Both the position numbers and the translations under genes were made by a program. Shown piece after piece: positions 8,438 to 19,579 of a DNA stretch of 64,000 nt (within the stretch, counting starts at the first letter, position 1; each line of letters begins with the position of its first letter). The DNA is from Lysobacteraceae bacterium NML03-0222. GTDB taxonomy: Bacteria > Pseudomonadota > Gammaproteobacteria > Xanthomonadales > Xanthomonadaceae. A model generated the notes under the pieces. It had not been told where the DNA came from. It saw nothing but the letters and a program-made list of their open reading frames with translations, and did no database searches. The DNA lies in assembly GCA_002798195.1 (NCBI GenBank), contig NWQM01000016.1, positions 124,001 to 188,000 on the forward strand, read 5' to 3'.

Positions 8438-9970
8438 TTATTTACCCTGATGATGGTCACGCACGAACTGGTCGAACAGCAATACGCCAAACCCGGTGGC
8501 GCCTGCGGGCGAAGTCGGTTTGCCGCCAGACTCAATCCAGGCCATGCCGGCCATGTCCACATGCGCCCACGGTGTGCCACGGGCAACCCATTCACCCAGG
8601 AACCAGGCTGCCGTGCCGGAGCTGGGACGGCCGCCGCCATTGCGCATGTCGGCAATGGGTGAAGCCAGCATCGGCCCATAGCTGTCCAAGAGCGGCATGC
8701 GCCATACCCAGTTGCCGGAATTCTGGCCGGACTGGTACAGCTGGCTGGCGAGCGCGTCATCGCGGCTGAACAGGCCGGCATAATCATTGCCAAGCGCGGT
8801 AACGATGCTGCCAGTCAAGGTGGCGATATCGATGATGACCTTGGGCTTGTCCTGACGCTGCACATACCAGAGCGCATCCACCAACACCATACGGCCTTCG
8901 GCATCGGTGCTCATCACCTCGAAGGTTTTGCCCGAGGCGGTGCGAATCACATCCCCGGGACGGTCGGCGGTGCCCGAAGGCATGTTTTCCGCCAGCGCCG
9001 CCACCGCCACGGCATTCACCGGCGCACGCCGTCCGGCCAGCGCCAGCACTGCGGCGGTGGAAGCGGCCGCCCCGGCCATGTCGTATTTCATCCGCCACAT
9101 GCCGTCATTGCCCTTGATGGAAATGCCGCCACTGTCAAAGGTGATGCCCTTGCCGACAAAGGCCAGCGGCGCATCGCCTGCGCGGCCGCCGTTATAGCGC
9201 AGCAGCAACATGCGTGGCGGCCGGGCGCTGCCCTGCCCCACGGAGAGCATGCCACCCATGCCGAGCTTTTCCATGGCGGCCACGTCCAGCACTTCCAGCG
9301 TCACCGGCAGGCCACGCGCCTGCTCGCGCACGCGTTCCACGAATGATTCGGGGTAGATGGCATTGGCAGGCTCGGTGATGAGGTCACGGGCAAAATTCAC
9401 TGCCTGGGCAACCGGTTGCCATTCCCGCTGCCACTGCGCCGCCGCTGCGCGCCCTGCCGGGGTGCGAATCAGCACATCGCCCGTGACCGGCTTGCCATTG
9501 CTCTTGTATTGGTCGAAACGATATTGACCCAGCGCCACGCCCATCGCCAATTGCGAAGCGGCATCACCCTCGCTACCGCCCCAATACAGATTGACCGGCT
9601 GCGCAGAAGCGCTGCTGGCAAAATGCTGCGCCACCGCGCCGCCAACATCGCGCAGGGCAAGCGCATCGGGGCTGTCTTTGCCCATGCCTACCAGCAGCAC
9701 ACGCTCATAGCTGGCAAATCCCGGCAAGTCCAGCTTGCTGCCCTTGCCGCCCTTGAAGCCGGCTGCTGTTGCCGCACGCCGCAATGCGCCCTGGCTGGCA
9801 GCATCGAGCGCATCAAAATCACGCCCGGCAAGCCCCTCGGCCACGGCAATCGCCAGCACGCCACGCTCAGGGAAGGCCGCTTCCTCAAACACGATGCTGC
9901 GCTGCGCCTTGGCATCAACAGGCAAAAGCAGGGCAAAAGGCAGGGCGAGCGAAACAAACCAAGGCTTCAT
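8438..9970 (-). CDS. Leucyl aminopeptidase-family (M17) peptidase with signal peptide
   Basis: A 510-residue M17 metallopeptidase. The C-terminal catalytic domain carries the family's metal-binding signatures, GKGITFDSGGISIK and STDAEGRMVLVDALWY. These place two metal ions for release of N-terminal amino acids. The N-terminus chosen (ATG at 9970, with GGAG five bases before) starts MKPWFVSLALPFALLLPVDAKAQ, a convincing Sec signal peptide ending in AKA. That points to the periplasm, whereas E. coli PepA is cytosolic. A longer open frame upstream would bury the signal peptide and lacks support. It is followed by trhO with a 2-bp gap. Confidence 0.88.
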   Translation of the reverse strand: MKPWFVSLALPFALLLPVDAKAQRSIVFEEAAFPERGVLAIAVAEGLAGRDFDALDAASQGALRRAATAAGFKGGKGSKLDLPGFASYERVLLVGMGKDSPDALALRDVGGAVAQHFASSASAQPVNLYWGGSEGDAASQLAMGVALGQYRFDQYKSNGKPVTGDVLIRTPAGRAAAAQWQREWQPVAQAVNFARDLITEPANAIYPESFVERVREQARGLPVTLEVLDVAAMEKLGMGGMLSVGQGSARPPRMLLLRYNGGRAGDAPLAFVGKGITFDSGGISIKGNDGMWRMKYDMAGAAASTAAVLALAGRRAPVNAVAVAALAENMPSGTADRPGDVIRTASGKTFEVMSTDAEGRMVLVDALWYVQRQDKPKVIIDIATLTGSIVTALGNDYAGLFSRDDALASQLYQSGQNSGNWVWRMPLLDSYGPMLASPIADMRNGGGRPSSGTAAWFLGEWVARGTPWAHVDMAGMAWIESGGKPTSPAGATGFGVLLFDQFVRDHHQGK

Positions 9971-10058
9971 GAAAACTCCATTCATATCAAGCAAAGACGG
10001 CCATGGCCGCGGAACGATTTTGAAGCTGCCCGCACAACACAAGCTGCGCGGGAGCCAT

Positions 10059-11948
10059 TCAAGCGGCCAGAGCAGCCTGTGCGGCATCCAGCACGGCGCC
10101 GCTTTCCACCATGCGCACAGCGCTGGCGACATCGGCATCAAGAGCATGGTCGCGCCACATCATCGGCAAATGCCGTCGGATTTCCGCATGCGCCGCAGCC
10201 ACCGCCTTGCCTGGATGAAATGCCTGGCTTGTCGCCAGCTCTTGGCGCAGCTGCTCGACTTCGGCCAAAAACACGGCACGGTTATCGGCCTCGGGCAGCG
10301 GCATGCCACGCACCTTGCGGGCAAACTGCCCGGCATCGCCGTTCCGGGCCAGTTCGCAGGCGGCATTGATCATGGCGATGCGCAAGTCCAGCGCCTGTGC
10401 GGCAGTGGCCAGCTCCAGTCCCAGCACCTTGGCCAAATCCCGGGTCATGGCAAGCACATGACGCGCCTCATTGGCGCCCATCGACACATGGTCTTCGGCA
10501 TTGGCACTGGTCGGCACCGAATACACCGCAGCGGGCATGGCGCGCGATGCCAGGTCGTTGACGATGGCCGCACAGCTGTACTGCACGATCATGTAGCCCG
10601 ATTCGGTGCCATCCTCGTTGCCAATCAGGAACGCCGGTAAGCCGTCGTTGGTGGCCGGGTCCACCAGTTTGTTGGTACGCCGCTCGCTGATGGAAGCCAG
10701 CACCGGAATCGCCGCTTTCAGATAGCTCATCGCCAGCGCCAACGGCATGCCGTGGAAGTGACCTGCGGAAATCACCTGTTGCTCGACATGCTCGGCATTG
10801 GCATCGGGGAATACCAATGGGTTGTCGGTCACCGCGTTCAGCTCGATGTCCAGAACACGCGCGGCCTGCGCCAGTGCATCGCGCACTGCACCATGCACCT
10901 GCGGGATGCAGCGCAGTGAGTAGCTGTCCTGCGGCTGATGCTTCTTGCCGCCGCGGAAGGGCTTGAAGCGCTGATAGAACTTTTCGCGGCCATGCCGCTG
11001 TGTATCCGGCACCCAATCCCAGCTGATATCGAAGCTCAGCGCCTGCAACTCGGCACTGTCCCAGCTTTCCGGCTGCCAGGTTTTGAAGCTCGGCACCAGA
11101 TGGTAGGGAATATCGGCAAGCCTTGAGCCTTGCAGCAGGCGACGCAGATTGCCCGCCACCTGCACCTGCCCCGGATGCGGGCGCAGGTCATGGACTTCCG
11201 GCGCAAAGGCGCCAAGCCGTCCGGCAAAGGCTTCGATGGTCATGGCCGCAGCCAGATCAGCGGTATCGAGCAGTTTTTCCATGCGCTCAACGGCCAGCAC
11301 GCCGGTGGCCAGCATCTGCGCGGTGCCATTATTGAGCGCCAAGCCTTCCTTATGCGTCAGCTTTACCGGCGCAAGCCCGGCGCGCTTGAGCGCCTCGCCG
11401 CCGGGCATACGCTCACCCTGATAGAAGGCTTCGCCGCCACCAAGCAGCACAATCGCCAGATGTGAAAGTGGTGCCAAATCTCCCGATGCGCCCACCGAGC
11501 CCAGCTGCGGCACGACCGGCACCACGCCGGCATTGAGCATCGCCGCCAGGGCTTGCAGGGTTTGCACGCGAATCCCGGAATGACCGCGCAGCAGGGTATT
11601 GATGCGGATGCCGAGCATCGCCCGCACCACTTCCGGAGCAAACGGCTCCCCTACGCATACCGCATGGGTGATGATGAGATTGCGCTGCAATTCTTCATGC
11701 AGCGAGCCTTCATCATTGCCCGGTCGCGTGCGACGCGCGCCCAACAGCTTGTCGGCATTGCTGCCAAAGCCGGTGGAAACCCCGTAAATCGGCTCCTCGC
11801 GGCGCACTTGCTCTGCCAGAAACTCGGCCGCCTTGGCCACTTTCTGCAGCGCGTTTTCATCCAGCGTGACCGGCGCGCCTTCAGCAATCTTCACAAGGCT
11901 TGCGCGATCCAGCGAATGGCCGTCCAAATGGATGGCGGTTGCACTCAT
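10059..11948 (-). CDS. MIO-type aromatic amino acid ammonia-lyase (HAL/TAL family)
   Basis: A 629-residue member of the histidine/phenylalanine/tyrosine ammonia-lyase family. The cofactor-forming triad is in GSVGASGDLAPL (Ala154-Ser155-Gly156), and the catalytic tyrosine loop is IYGVSTGFGSNAD (Tyr55). The substrate-selecting region reads NLIITHAVCVGEP: His here is found in histidine and tyrosine lyases but not phenylalanine lyases, so histidine or tyrosine is likely. At 629 residues it exceeds HutH (about 510); part of the excess is an insertion at about residues 278-337, rich in Trp, Lys and Arg. The start overlaps the hisS stop (ATGA), so it is cotranslated with the histidyl-tRNA synthetase gene. 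No hut genes are present, so a role in histidine breakdown is not assured. Confidence 0.85.
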   Translation of the reverse strand: MSATAIHLDGHSLDRASLVKIAEGAPVTLDENALQKVAKAAEFLAEQVRREEPIYGVSTGFGSNADKLLGARRTRPGNDEGSLHEELQRNLIITHAVCVGEPFAPEVVRAMLGIRINTLLRGHSGIRVQTLQALAAMLNAGVVPVVPQLGSVGASGDLAPLSHLAIVLLGGGEAFYQGERMPGGEALKRAGLAPVKLTHKEGLALNNGTAQMLATGVLAVERMEKLLDTADLAAAMTIEAFAGRLGAFAPEVHDLRPHPGQVQVAGNLRRLLQGSRLADIPYHLVPSFKTWQPESWDSAELQALSFDISWDWVPDTQRHGREKFYQRFKPFRGGKKHQPQDSYSLRCIPQVHGAVRDALAQAARVLDIELNAVTDNPLVFPDANAEHVEQQVISAGHFHGMPLALAMSYLKAAIPVLASISERRTNKLVDPATNDGLPAFLIGNEDGTESGYMIVQYSCAAIVNDLASRAMPAAVYSVPTSANAEDHVSMGANEARHVLAMTRDLAKVLGLELATAAQALDLRIAMINAACELARNGDAGQFARKVRGMPLPEADNRAVFLAEVEQLRQELATSQAFHPGKAVAAAHAEIRRHLPMMWRDHALDADVASAVRMVESGAVLDAAQAALAA

Positions 11949-13321
11949 GTATTTTTCTCCCGTTTCTGTTGCAGCCAGGCCACGGCCTCGCCAAGAATCA
12001 CCGTCTGCTGCTCACCGCTTGCCAGGTCTTTCAAGGTGACGGTGCCCTCTGCGCGCTCGCTTTCACCACGCAGCGCCACGAAGCGAATCCCGGCGCGGTC
12101 GGCATACTGGAACTGACGGGCGATTTTTTTCGCTTCCATCTGCGTTTCCACATTCAGCCCGGCTTCGCGCAAGGCTTGCGAAAACGCCAATGCGTCGGCA
12201 AAGCCGGCCTCGTCCATCAACCCGACCAACACATCCACCGAGCTATCGGCTGCACTCACGATACCGGCCTCGCGCAACTGCCAGAACAGGCGGCTAAGAC
12301 CAATGGAAATGCCCACGCCCGGCAGGCGCGATTTGCTGTAGTGGCTGGCCAGGTTCTCGTAACGTCCCCCGGAGCAAATCGAGCCGATTTGCGGGTGCGC
12401 ATTCAATTGCGTTTCGTAAACGATGCCGGTGTAGTAGTCCAGCCCACGTGCAATGGAAAGATTGATGGCATAGCGCGACTCGGGAATCCCCATCGCCCGC
12501 AACTGCTCCAGCGTGGCCACAAGCTCGGCACGCCCTTGCTCAAACTGAGCACTGCCCTCGCCCAATGCCGCCAGTTTTTCCAGTGCATCGGCATGGCCTG
12601 CCGAGCGCACCCGTGAGAACGCCAGCAGCCGGTCAGCCACGTCCGCGCTCAACGCAAAGCCCTCTGCCATCAGCGTCTGCCGCACTGCCTCCTCGCCGCG
12701 CTTGTCCAGCTTGTCCAGCTCACGTAGCACCGTATCCTGTTGTGCATCGGCAATGCCAAGCCCTTCAAAAAAGCCGCGCAGCAGCTTGCGGTGATTGAGC
12801 CAAATGGTGAACTCGCCAATGGCAAGACGCTCGAATACTGCGTTGATGACCGCCGGAATCTCGGCATCAAAGCGCGGTGAGAGGCTGTCCTTGCCAATCA
12901 CGTCGATATCGCACTGATAAAACTCGCGGAAACGCCCGCGCTGCGCACGTTCACCACGATACACGCGCTGCATCTGATAGCGACGGAACGGAAACGCCAG
13001 TTCGTGCTCGTGCTCGGCTACATAGCGTGCCAGCGGCACGGTCAAATCAAAGCGCAGCGCCAGCTCCGGCAAGCTGGCCTCGTTGCCCGGCTCACGGGAT
13101 TTTTCCAGCGCACCGGTGGACTGGGCGAAATACACCTGGCGTTCGGTTTCGCCGCCGGTTTTGGTCAACAGCACCTCGGTCAACTCGAACACCGGCGTTT
13201 CCACCGGCAGAAAACCGAACGATTCATAAGTATTGCGGATGATGTCCAGCATGCGCTGGAAGGCGATTTGCTCGCGCGGCAGCAATTCCATCACGCCGGG
13301 CGGGGTGCGGGGCTTGATCAA
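11945..13321 (-). CDS. hisS: Histidyl-tRNA synthetase
   Basis: A 458-residue class II synthetase that charges tRNA-His in the cytosol. Visible landmarks are the motif 2 region with YRGERAQRGRFREFYQCDID, the histidine-binding segment SIARGLDYYTGIVYETQL, the GGRYENLASHY block, and a C-terminal anticodon-binding domain (DVLVGLMDEAGFADAL onward). The start codon is TTG at 13321 with GAGG five bases ahead; no ATG is available without losing the conserved N-terminus (IKPRTPPGVMELLP). The aromatic lyase gene overlaps its stop codon. Upstream, 144 bp separate it from the divergent tRNA-Pro gene. Confidence 0.97.
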   Translation of the reverse strand: MIKPRTPPGVMELLPREQIAFQRMLDIIRNTYESFGFLPVETPVFELTEVLLTKTGGETERQVYFAQSTGALEKSREPGNEASLPELALRFDLTVPLARYVAEHEHELAFPFRRYQMQRVYRGERAQRGRFREFYQCDIDVIGKDSLSPRFDAEIPAVINAVFERLAIGEFTIWLNHRKLLRGFFEGLGIADAQQDTVLRELDKLDKRGEEAVRQTLMAEGFALSADVADRLLAFSRVRSAGHADALEKLAALGEGSAQFEQGRAELVATLEQLRAMGIPESRYAINLSIARGLDYYTGIVYETQLNAHPQIGSICSGGRYENLASHYSKSRLPGVGISIGLSRLFWQLREAGIVSAADSSVDVLVGLMDEAGFADALAFSQALREAGLNVETQMEAKKIARQFQYADRAGIRFVALRGESERAEGTVTLKDLASGEQQTVILGEAVAWLQQKREKNT

Positions 13322-13421
13322 GATGGCCTCGATGGTTGAAACAAGCCGACTAGTTTAAGAGCCTGCCGCCCACCCGCAAGCCCGATAAACAGACAAAAAA
13401 CAAAAAACTTCACATCAGTGC

Positions 13422-13450
13422 TTGCACAACGGCAAATCCATCCCTATACT
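13422..13450 (+). promoter_or_regulatory. Sigma-70 promoter of the tRNA-Pro gene
   Basis: TTGCAC (13422-13427) and TATACT (13445-13450) are separated by exactly 17 bp, close to the -35/-10 consensus, 15 bp before the tRNA. The GC-rich stretch GCGCCCC right after the -10 box resembles the discriminator of stringently controlled stable-RNA promoters. Confidence 0.85.
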
Positions 13451-13465
13451 GCGCCCCTCGCAATT

Positions 13466-13542
<77 letters not shown>

Positions 13543-13550
13543 ATCCAAAA

Positions 13551-13582
13551 ACCTGAAAAACATCTGTTTTTCAGGTTTTTTT
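13551..13582 (+). terminator. Rho-independent terminator after tRNA-Pro
   Basis: A 12-bp perfect inverted repeat (ACCTGAAAAACA / TGTTTTTCAGGT) with a 2-nt centre is followed directly by a run of six or more T. It starts 8 bp after the tRNA 3' end. Confidence 0.92.
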
Positions 13583-13708
13583 GTGCCTGATAGTCAAACC
13601 CTTTGCGGCCATCTGCCCATTCTTCAACACCGATACTGGGTCTGATTACCCTAGGCAGATACAGAATCCATCCACTATGCTTGCCGCTTTCCTCCGCTCG
13701 TGAAAGCC

Positions 13709-15316
13709 ATGCCACAAATCGCCTCGCAACTGGATGCCCGTTCTGCCGATTTCATTGCCAATGCCGAATATCACCGCAGCCTGACGGCCGAGCTGCATCA
13801 GCGGCTTGCACGCGCGGCGCTGGGCGGTGGTGAGGCCGCACGCGCCAAACATACTGCACGCGGAAAATTGCTGGCACGTGAGCGCATCGACGCTCTGCTC
13901 GACCCTGGCAGCCCGTTTCTGGAGCTCAATGCACTGGCTGCCGAGGGCATGTATGGCGATGCTGCACCGGCAGCCGGGGTGGTGACCGGCATTGGCCGCA
14001 TCTGCGGGCAGGAATGCGTGATTGTCGCCAACGACGCCACGGTCAAGGGCGGGACTTACTTTCCGATGACGGTGAAAAAACACCTGCGCGCGCAGGAAAT
14101 CGCCCGTGAAAACCGCCTGCCCTGCATCTATCTGGTGGACTCGGGCGGTGCATTCCTGCCGTTGCAGGACGAGGTCTTCCCGGACAAGGAGCATTTTGGC
14201 CGTATCTTCTACAACCAGGCACGGATGAGTGCGGAGAACATCCCGCAAATCGCGGTGGTGATGGGAAGCTGTACCGCAGGCGGCGCCTATGTGCCAGCAA
14301 TGTGCGATGAGAGCATCATCGTCAAGGAACAGGGCACCATCTTTCTCGGCGGCCCGCCGCTGGTGAAGGCCGCCACCGGCGAAGTGGTGGATGCCGAGGA
14401 ACTGGGCGGCGCCGATGTGCATACCCGCGTTTCCGGGGTGGCCGACCATTTCGCCGAGGACGACCATCATGCGCTGGCCATCGCCCGCGATGTGGTGGCA
14501 AACCTCAACCGCAGCACACAACGGCCACTCGCCCTCAAGCCGAGCATCGAGCCGCTGTATCCGGCCGAGGAGCTGTACGGCATCGTGCCGCAGGATGCAC
14601 GCAAACCGTTCGATATTCGCGAAGTCATCGCCCGCATTGTCGATGGCAGCGAATTTCAGGAGTTCAAGGCGCGCTACGGCAAGACTCTGGTATGCGGCTT
14701 TGCACATATCCACGGCTGCCCGGTGGGCATCGTTGCCAATAACGGCATCCTGTTTTCCGAAAGTGCACTCAAAGGCGCGCACTTCATCGAATTGTGCAAT
14801 CAGCGCAGTATCCCGCTGCTGTTCTTGCAGAACATCACCGGCTTCATGGTCGGCAAAAAGTACGAAAACGCCGGCATCGCCCGTGACGGTGCCAAGATGG
14901 TGACCGCCGTGGCCTGCTCCAGCGTGCCGAAATTCACCGTGGTGATTGGCGGCAGCTTTGGCGCGGGCAATTACGCCATGTGCGGGCGTGCCTATGGCGG
15001 GCGCTTCTTGTGGATGTGGCCCAATGCGCGCATTAGTGTAATGGGCGGCGAGCAGGCCGCCAGCGTGCTCGCCACCGTACGCCGTGACGGCATCGAGGCG
15101 CGAGGCGGGCAGTGGAGCGCGGAGGAGGAGGACGCCTTCAAGGCACCCATCCGCCAGCAATACGAAGACCAGGGCAATCCCTATTACGCCACTGCAAGGC
15201 TGTGGGATGACGGCATCATCGACCCAGCCGATACCCGCCGGGTGCTGGGACTGGCGCTGGCGGCCAGCCTCAATGCACCGATTGAACCGGCGCGCTTTGG
15301 CGTATTCCGCATGTAA
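13709..15316 (+). CDS. liuB: Methylcrotonyl-CoA carboxylase, carboxyltransferase (beta) subunit
   Basis: A 535-residue biotin-dependent carboxyltransferase. It carries CO2 from biotin on the alpha subunit (17587-19578) to 3-methylcrotonyl-CoA in leucine breakdown. The two crotonase-like halves are visible: the first with CIYLVDSGGAFLPLQDEVFP and GSCTAGGAYVPAMCDESIIV, the second with FLQNITGFMVGKKYENAGI and GGSFGAGNYAMCGRAY. These signatures distinguish MCC beta from propionyl-CoA carboxylase beta. A GTG at 13700 in the same frame is an alternative start; neither has a strong ribosome site. The partner genes liuC, liuD and liuE lie 1.5 kb downstream, beyond two unrelated genes. Confidence 0.95.
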   Translation: MPQIASQLDARSADFIANAEYHRSLTAELHQRLARAALGGGEAARAKHTARGKLLARERIDALLDPGSPFLELNALAAEGMYGDAAPAAGVVTGIGRICGQECVIVANDATVKGGTYFPMTVKKHLRAQEIARENRLPCIYLVDSGGAFLPLQDEVFPDKEHFGRIFYNQARMSAENIPQIAVVMGSCTAGGAYVPAMCDESIIVKEQGTIFLGGPPLVKAATGEVVDAEELGGADVHTRVSGVADHFAEDDHHALAIARDVVANLNRSTQRPLALKPSIEPLYPAEELYGIVPQDARKPFDIREVIARIVDGSEFQEFKARYGKTLVCGFAHIHGCPVGIVANNGILFSESALKGAHFIELCNQRSIPLLFLQNITGFMVGKKYENAGIARDGAKMVTAVACSSVPKFTVVIGGSFGAGNYAMCGRAYGGRFLWMWPNARISVMGGEQAASVLATVRRDGIEARGGQWSAEEEDAFKAPIRQQYEDQGNPYYATARLWDDGIIDPADTRRVLGLALAASLNAPIEPARFGVFRM

Positions 15317-15420
15317 GCCTCCGTTCCACCAAACCGGCGCGTACAGTGGGCAAGGCCGCGGCTGCGTGATAACTTGCCCCTTCCCGCAGCCTGGCTGCTC
15401 GCAGTGAGAGAGAAATCATC

Positions 15421-15975
15421 ATGGTGAGTTGGAGAGATCCCGGCAACAGCGCCAAAAAGGACAAGGACATCGCAGACTTCCCAAGCGATGCCGTCACGAC
15501 CCCGTTTATCGCGCCACAACCGCAGCCTACACGCGAAGCCACACCGACTCCGGTAGCGGCCAATAACAGCCTTCCTGGCAAGGAATCGGTGATTGCTGCC
15601 GACCTCAGTATCGAAGGCAAGATTGAAGGCAGCGGCCATGTGCGCATCGCCGGCAAATTCAAGGGCGATGTCAATGTCAAAGGCGACTTGACCATTGAGC
15701 CGGGCGCCAAACTCAATGGCAGCGTCCGCGCGGAGAAAGTCACCCTCTCGGGTGATCTGGAAGGCAATATCGAGTCCGCACGCCGGGTGGACTTGCAGGC
15801 CTCCAGCGTGATGCAGGGCGACATCAAAGCCGAGGACCTGACCATCGCTTCCGGTGCCCGCCTGCGCGGCCATGTCGAATGCGGCAGCTGGGATGGCAAA
15901 AATACCAAGGCAGAGAGCAAATCTGCCGAAAGCAAGCCGCAGGCCGTCGGCAAGGAAGCCAACGCTACGGTATGA
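15421..15975 (+). CDS. Bactofilin (polymer-forming cytoskeletal protein)
   Basis: A 184-residue protein with a flexible N-terminus rich in Pro and Thr (about 1-55), a central bactofilin (DUF583) domain (about 57-155) and a charged Lys/Glu/Ser tail. The domain shows the repeated pattern of a right-handed beta-helix, for example SIEGKIEGSGHVRIAGKFKG followed by NVKGDLTIEPGAKLNG. Bactofilins polymerise without nucleotide and scaffold cell-wall enzymes or shape functions at the membrane. Its stop overlaps the start of the zinc-ribbon gene, so the two are likely partners. It separates liuB from the rest of the liu genes. Confidence 0.92.
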   Translation: MVSWRDPGNSAKKDKDIADFPSDAVTTPFIAPQPQPTREATPTPVAANNSLPGKESVIAADLSIEGKIEGSGHVRIAGKFKGDVNVKGDLTIEPGAKLNGSVRAEKVTLSGDLEGNIESARRVDLQASSVMQGDIKAEDLTIASGARLRGHVECGSWDGKNTKAESKSAESKPQAVGKEANATV

Positions 15976-16331
15976 GCAGCCTCTTGGGGCGCGGCAAACA
16001 TGCCGACGTGGGCGCAACCCGTAGCTGCCCGCATTGCCGCGCCACCATTCTCGCCAGCGCTTCGATTTGCCCGCAATGCAAAGGGCATTTGCGTTTTGAT
16101 GCCATGCCCGAACGCAAAGTGTTGGCCTCGCCGCTGAAAATCGAAGGCAGCCTGCCAGGCCCGGCGCCAGGCGAGGCCTGGGAATATTCAATGGTGGCGG
16201 TGGTCAAGAACGAGCGCGGCGAGGAAATCGCCCGCCATGTGGTCGGCGTGGGTGCGATGCATCCGGGCGAAACCCGTACTTTTTCGCTGCATGTGGACTT
16301 GGTGGCCAGCACCCGGATGCGTGCGCGCTGA
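15972..16331 (+). CDS. Zinc-ribbon protein coupled to bactofilin
   Basis: A 119-residue protein. Residues about 19-37 hold two CxxC pairs (CPHC and CPQC), a rubredoxin-like zinc ribbon. The remaining 80 residues look like a small beta-rich domain (EYSMVAVVKNERGEEIARHV). The ATG (15972) overlaps the bactofilin TGA, implying translational coupling and a joint role. No family name is recognised beyond the zinc ribbon. A bulged inverted repeat over its stop (16327-16365) may help end the transcript. Confidence 0.8.
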   Translation: MSSLLGRGKHADVGATRSCPHCRATILASASICPQCKGHLRFDAMPERKVLASPLKIEGSLPGPAPGEAWEYSMVAVVKNERGEEIARHVVGVGAMHPGETRTFSLHVDLVASTRMRAR

Positions 16332-16795
16332 CTTTCCAGGCTCTGGCAAGGCAGTGGAAATCAGCCTGTCCTTCTGCACAAGCGTGACGCGGTTGCAAAA
16401 TCTTCTGGGTTTTCGATGTTTGTTCAATGCCGGGATATGCGCCCCGCTACGCGGGGTTCCCGGCGTTCCTCGCGCCCAATGGCGGCAGGGCAAACTCGCA
16501 TCGCTGCGCGCTGCTCAAACATGCCCTGCCTGCTCCCATGGGGCGCTGCGGTACTCGGCGCGTCCGAACAGGGCAAAGTCAAAAGCAGCTGTCATTCTGC
16601 ACCCAGGGTGACGGGATGTGGATACGACTTCGCGCGGAATAATCAAGGCGAAGTACAGCTACGCGCAAGATGAGGAGTGCGGCCTCTCATGCAGTGCAGG
16701 AAGATTGGCCGAATCTGCTTTTCTTGATGCCGCATACATCAAGCCGCTGCCCGGCACCGTTATCATTGCCGCTTGTTTCGTTTCGAGAAAGCCGC
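16332..16795 (+). other. 464-bp intergenic region with short palindromes, no gene seen
   Basis: No open frame here has a ribosome site or a recognisable product. The stretch contains CCCCGC-TAC-GCGGGG (16442-16456) and a TGTCATTCTGCACCCAGGGTG motif (split around 16590-16612), both reminiscent of interspersed palindromic repeats of GC-rich proteobacteria. The promoter for liuC-liuD-liuE is probably in its right part; no convincing -35/-10 pair was identified. Confidence 0.5.
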
Positions 16796-17581
16796 ATGAG
16801 CGATGCCATGAAACTGCTGCGTGAAGGCGCGGTTGCGCGTCTGCGCCTGACCCGCCCTGCCCTGCACAATGCCTTTGATGCCGGGTTGATTGCCGACCTC
16901 ACCGCCGCGCTGCGCCAGCTTGCCGCGGATGCCAGCGTGCGCGTGGTGATACTGGAAGGCGAAGGCGCGTCGTTCTCTGCCGGTGCCGACCTCAACTGGA
17001 TGCGCAGCATGGCGCAGATGAGCGAAGCGCAAAACCGTGAAGACTCGCTGGCACTGGCAACACTGATGCGTACCCTGAACGAGCTGCCCAAGCCGACCAT
17101 CGCCCGCGTGCATGGCGCCGCCTTTGGCGGTGGTGTCGGGCTGGTGGCCTGCTGCGATATCGCCATCGGCGTGCCGGAAGCGAAATTCGGCCTGACCGAA
17201 AGCCGCCTTGGCCTCTTGCCTGCGGTGATTTCCCCGTATGTGGTGGAAGCCATCGGCGCCCGTGCGGCGCGGCGTTATTTCGCCACCGCCGAAATCTTCG
17301 ATGCGGCCGAAGCCCTGCGTCTTGGGCTTTTGCATCAGGTGGTCGAAGCCGATGCGCTGGACGCGGCCATCAACCAGCAAATCGCCCTGCTGCTGAAGGC
17401 CGGCCCGCATGCCAGCGCCAGCGCCAAGCAACTGGTGCGCGATGTGCTGGCACATACCGATAGCGCAGCGCAGGATGCTGACAATGCCGCGCTGATTGCC
17501 CGCCTGCGGGTATCGCCCGAAGGTCAGGAAGGCATCGGCGCCTTTCTGGAAAAACGCCCTGCTGCCTGGACGCAACACTGA
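16796..17581 (+). CDS. liuC: Methylglutaconyl-CoA hydratase (enoyl-CoA hydratase family)
   Basis: A 261-residue crotonase-fold enzyme. The oxyanion-hole segments are visible as GEGASFSAGADLNWM (about residues 57-71) and HGAAFGGGVGLVACCDIAI (about 104-122). The catalytic glutamate region is FGLTESRLGLLPAVISPYV. Placement directly before the carboxylase alpha subunit identifies it as the hydratase that makes HMG-CoA from methylglutaconyl-CoA in leucine degradation. The ATG at 16796 gives the normal family length. The gap to liuD is 5 bp. Confidence 0.92.
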   Translation: MSDAMKLLREGAVARLRLTRPALHNAFDAGLIADLTAALRQLAADASVRVVILEGEGASFSAGADLNWMRSMAQMSEAQNREDSLALATLMRTLNELPKPTIARVHGAAFGGGVGLVACCDIAIGVPEAKFGLTESRLGLLPAVISPYVVEAIGARAARRYFATAEIFDAAEALRLGLLHQVVEADALDAAINQQIALLLKAGPHASASAKQLVRDVLAHTDSAAQDADNAALIARLRVSPEGQEGIGAFLEKRPAAWTQH

Positions 17582-17586
17582 CTGGA

Positions 17587-19578
<1,992 letters not shown>

Positions 19579-19579
19579 G

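Noticed and set aside
13646..15160. 504-codon leftward open frame
   Set aside because: It is antisense to liuB, whose carboxyltransferase motifs are complete; the shadow frame has no domain.
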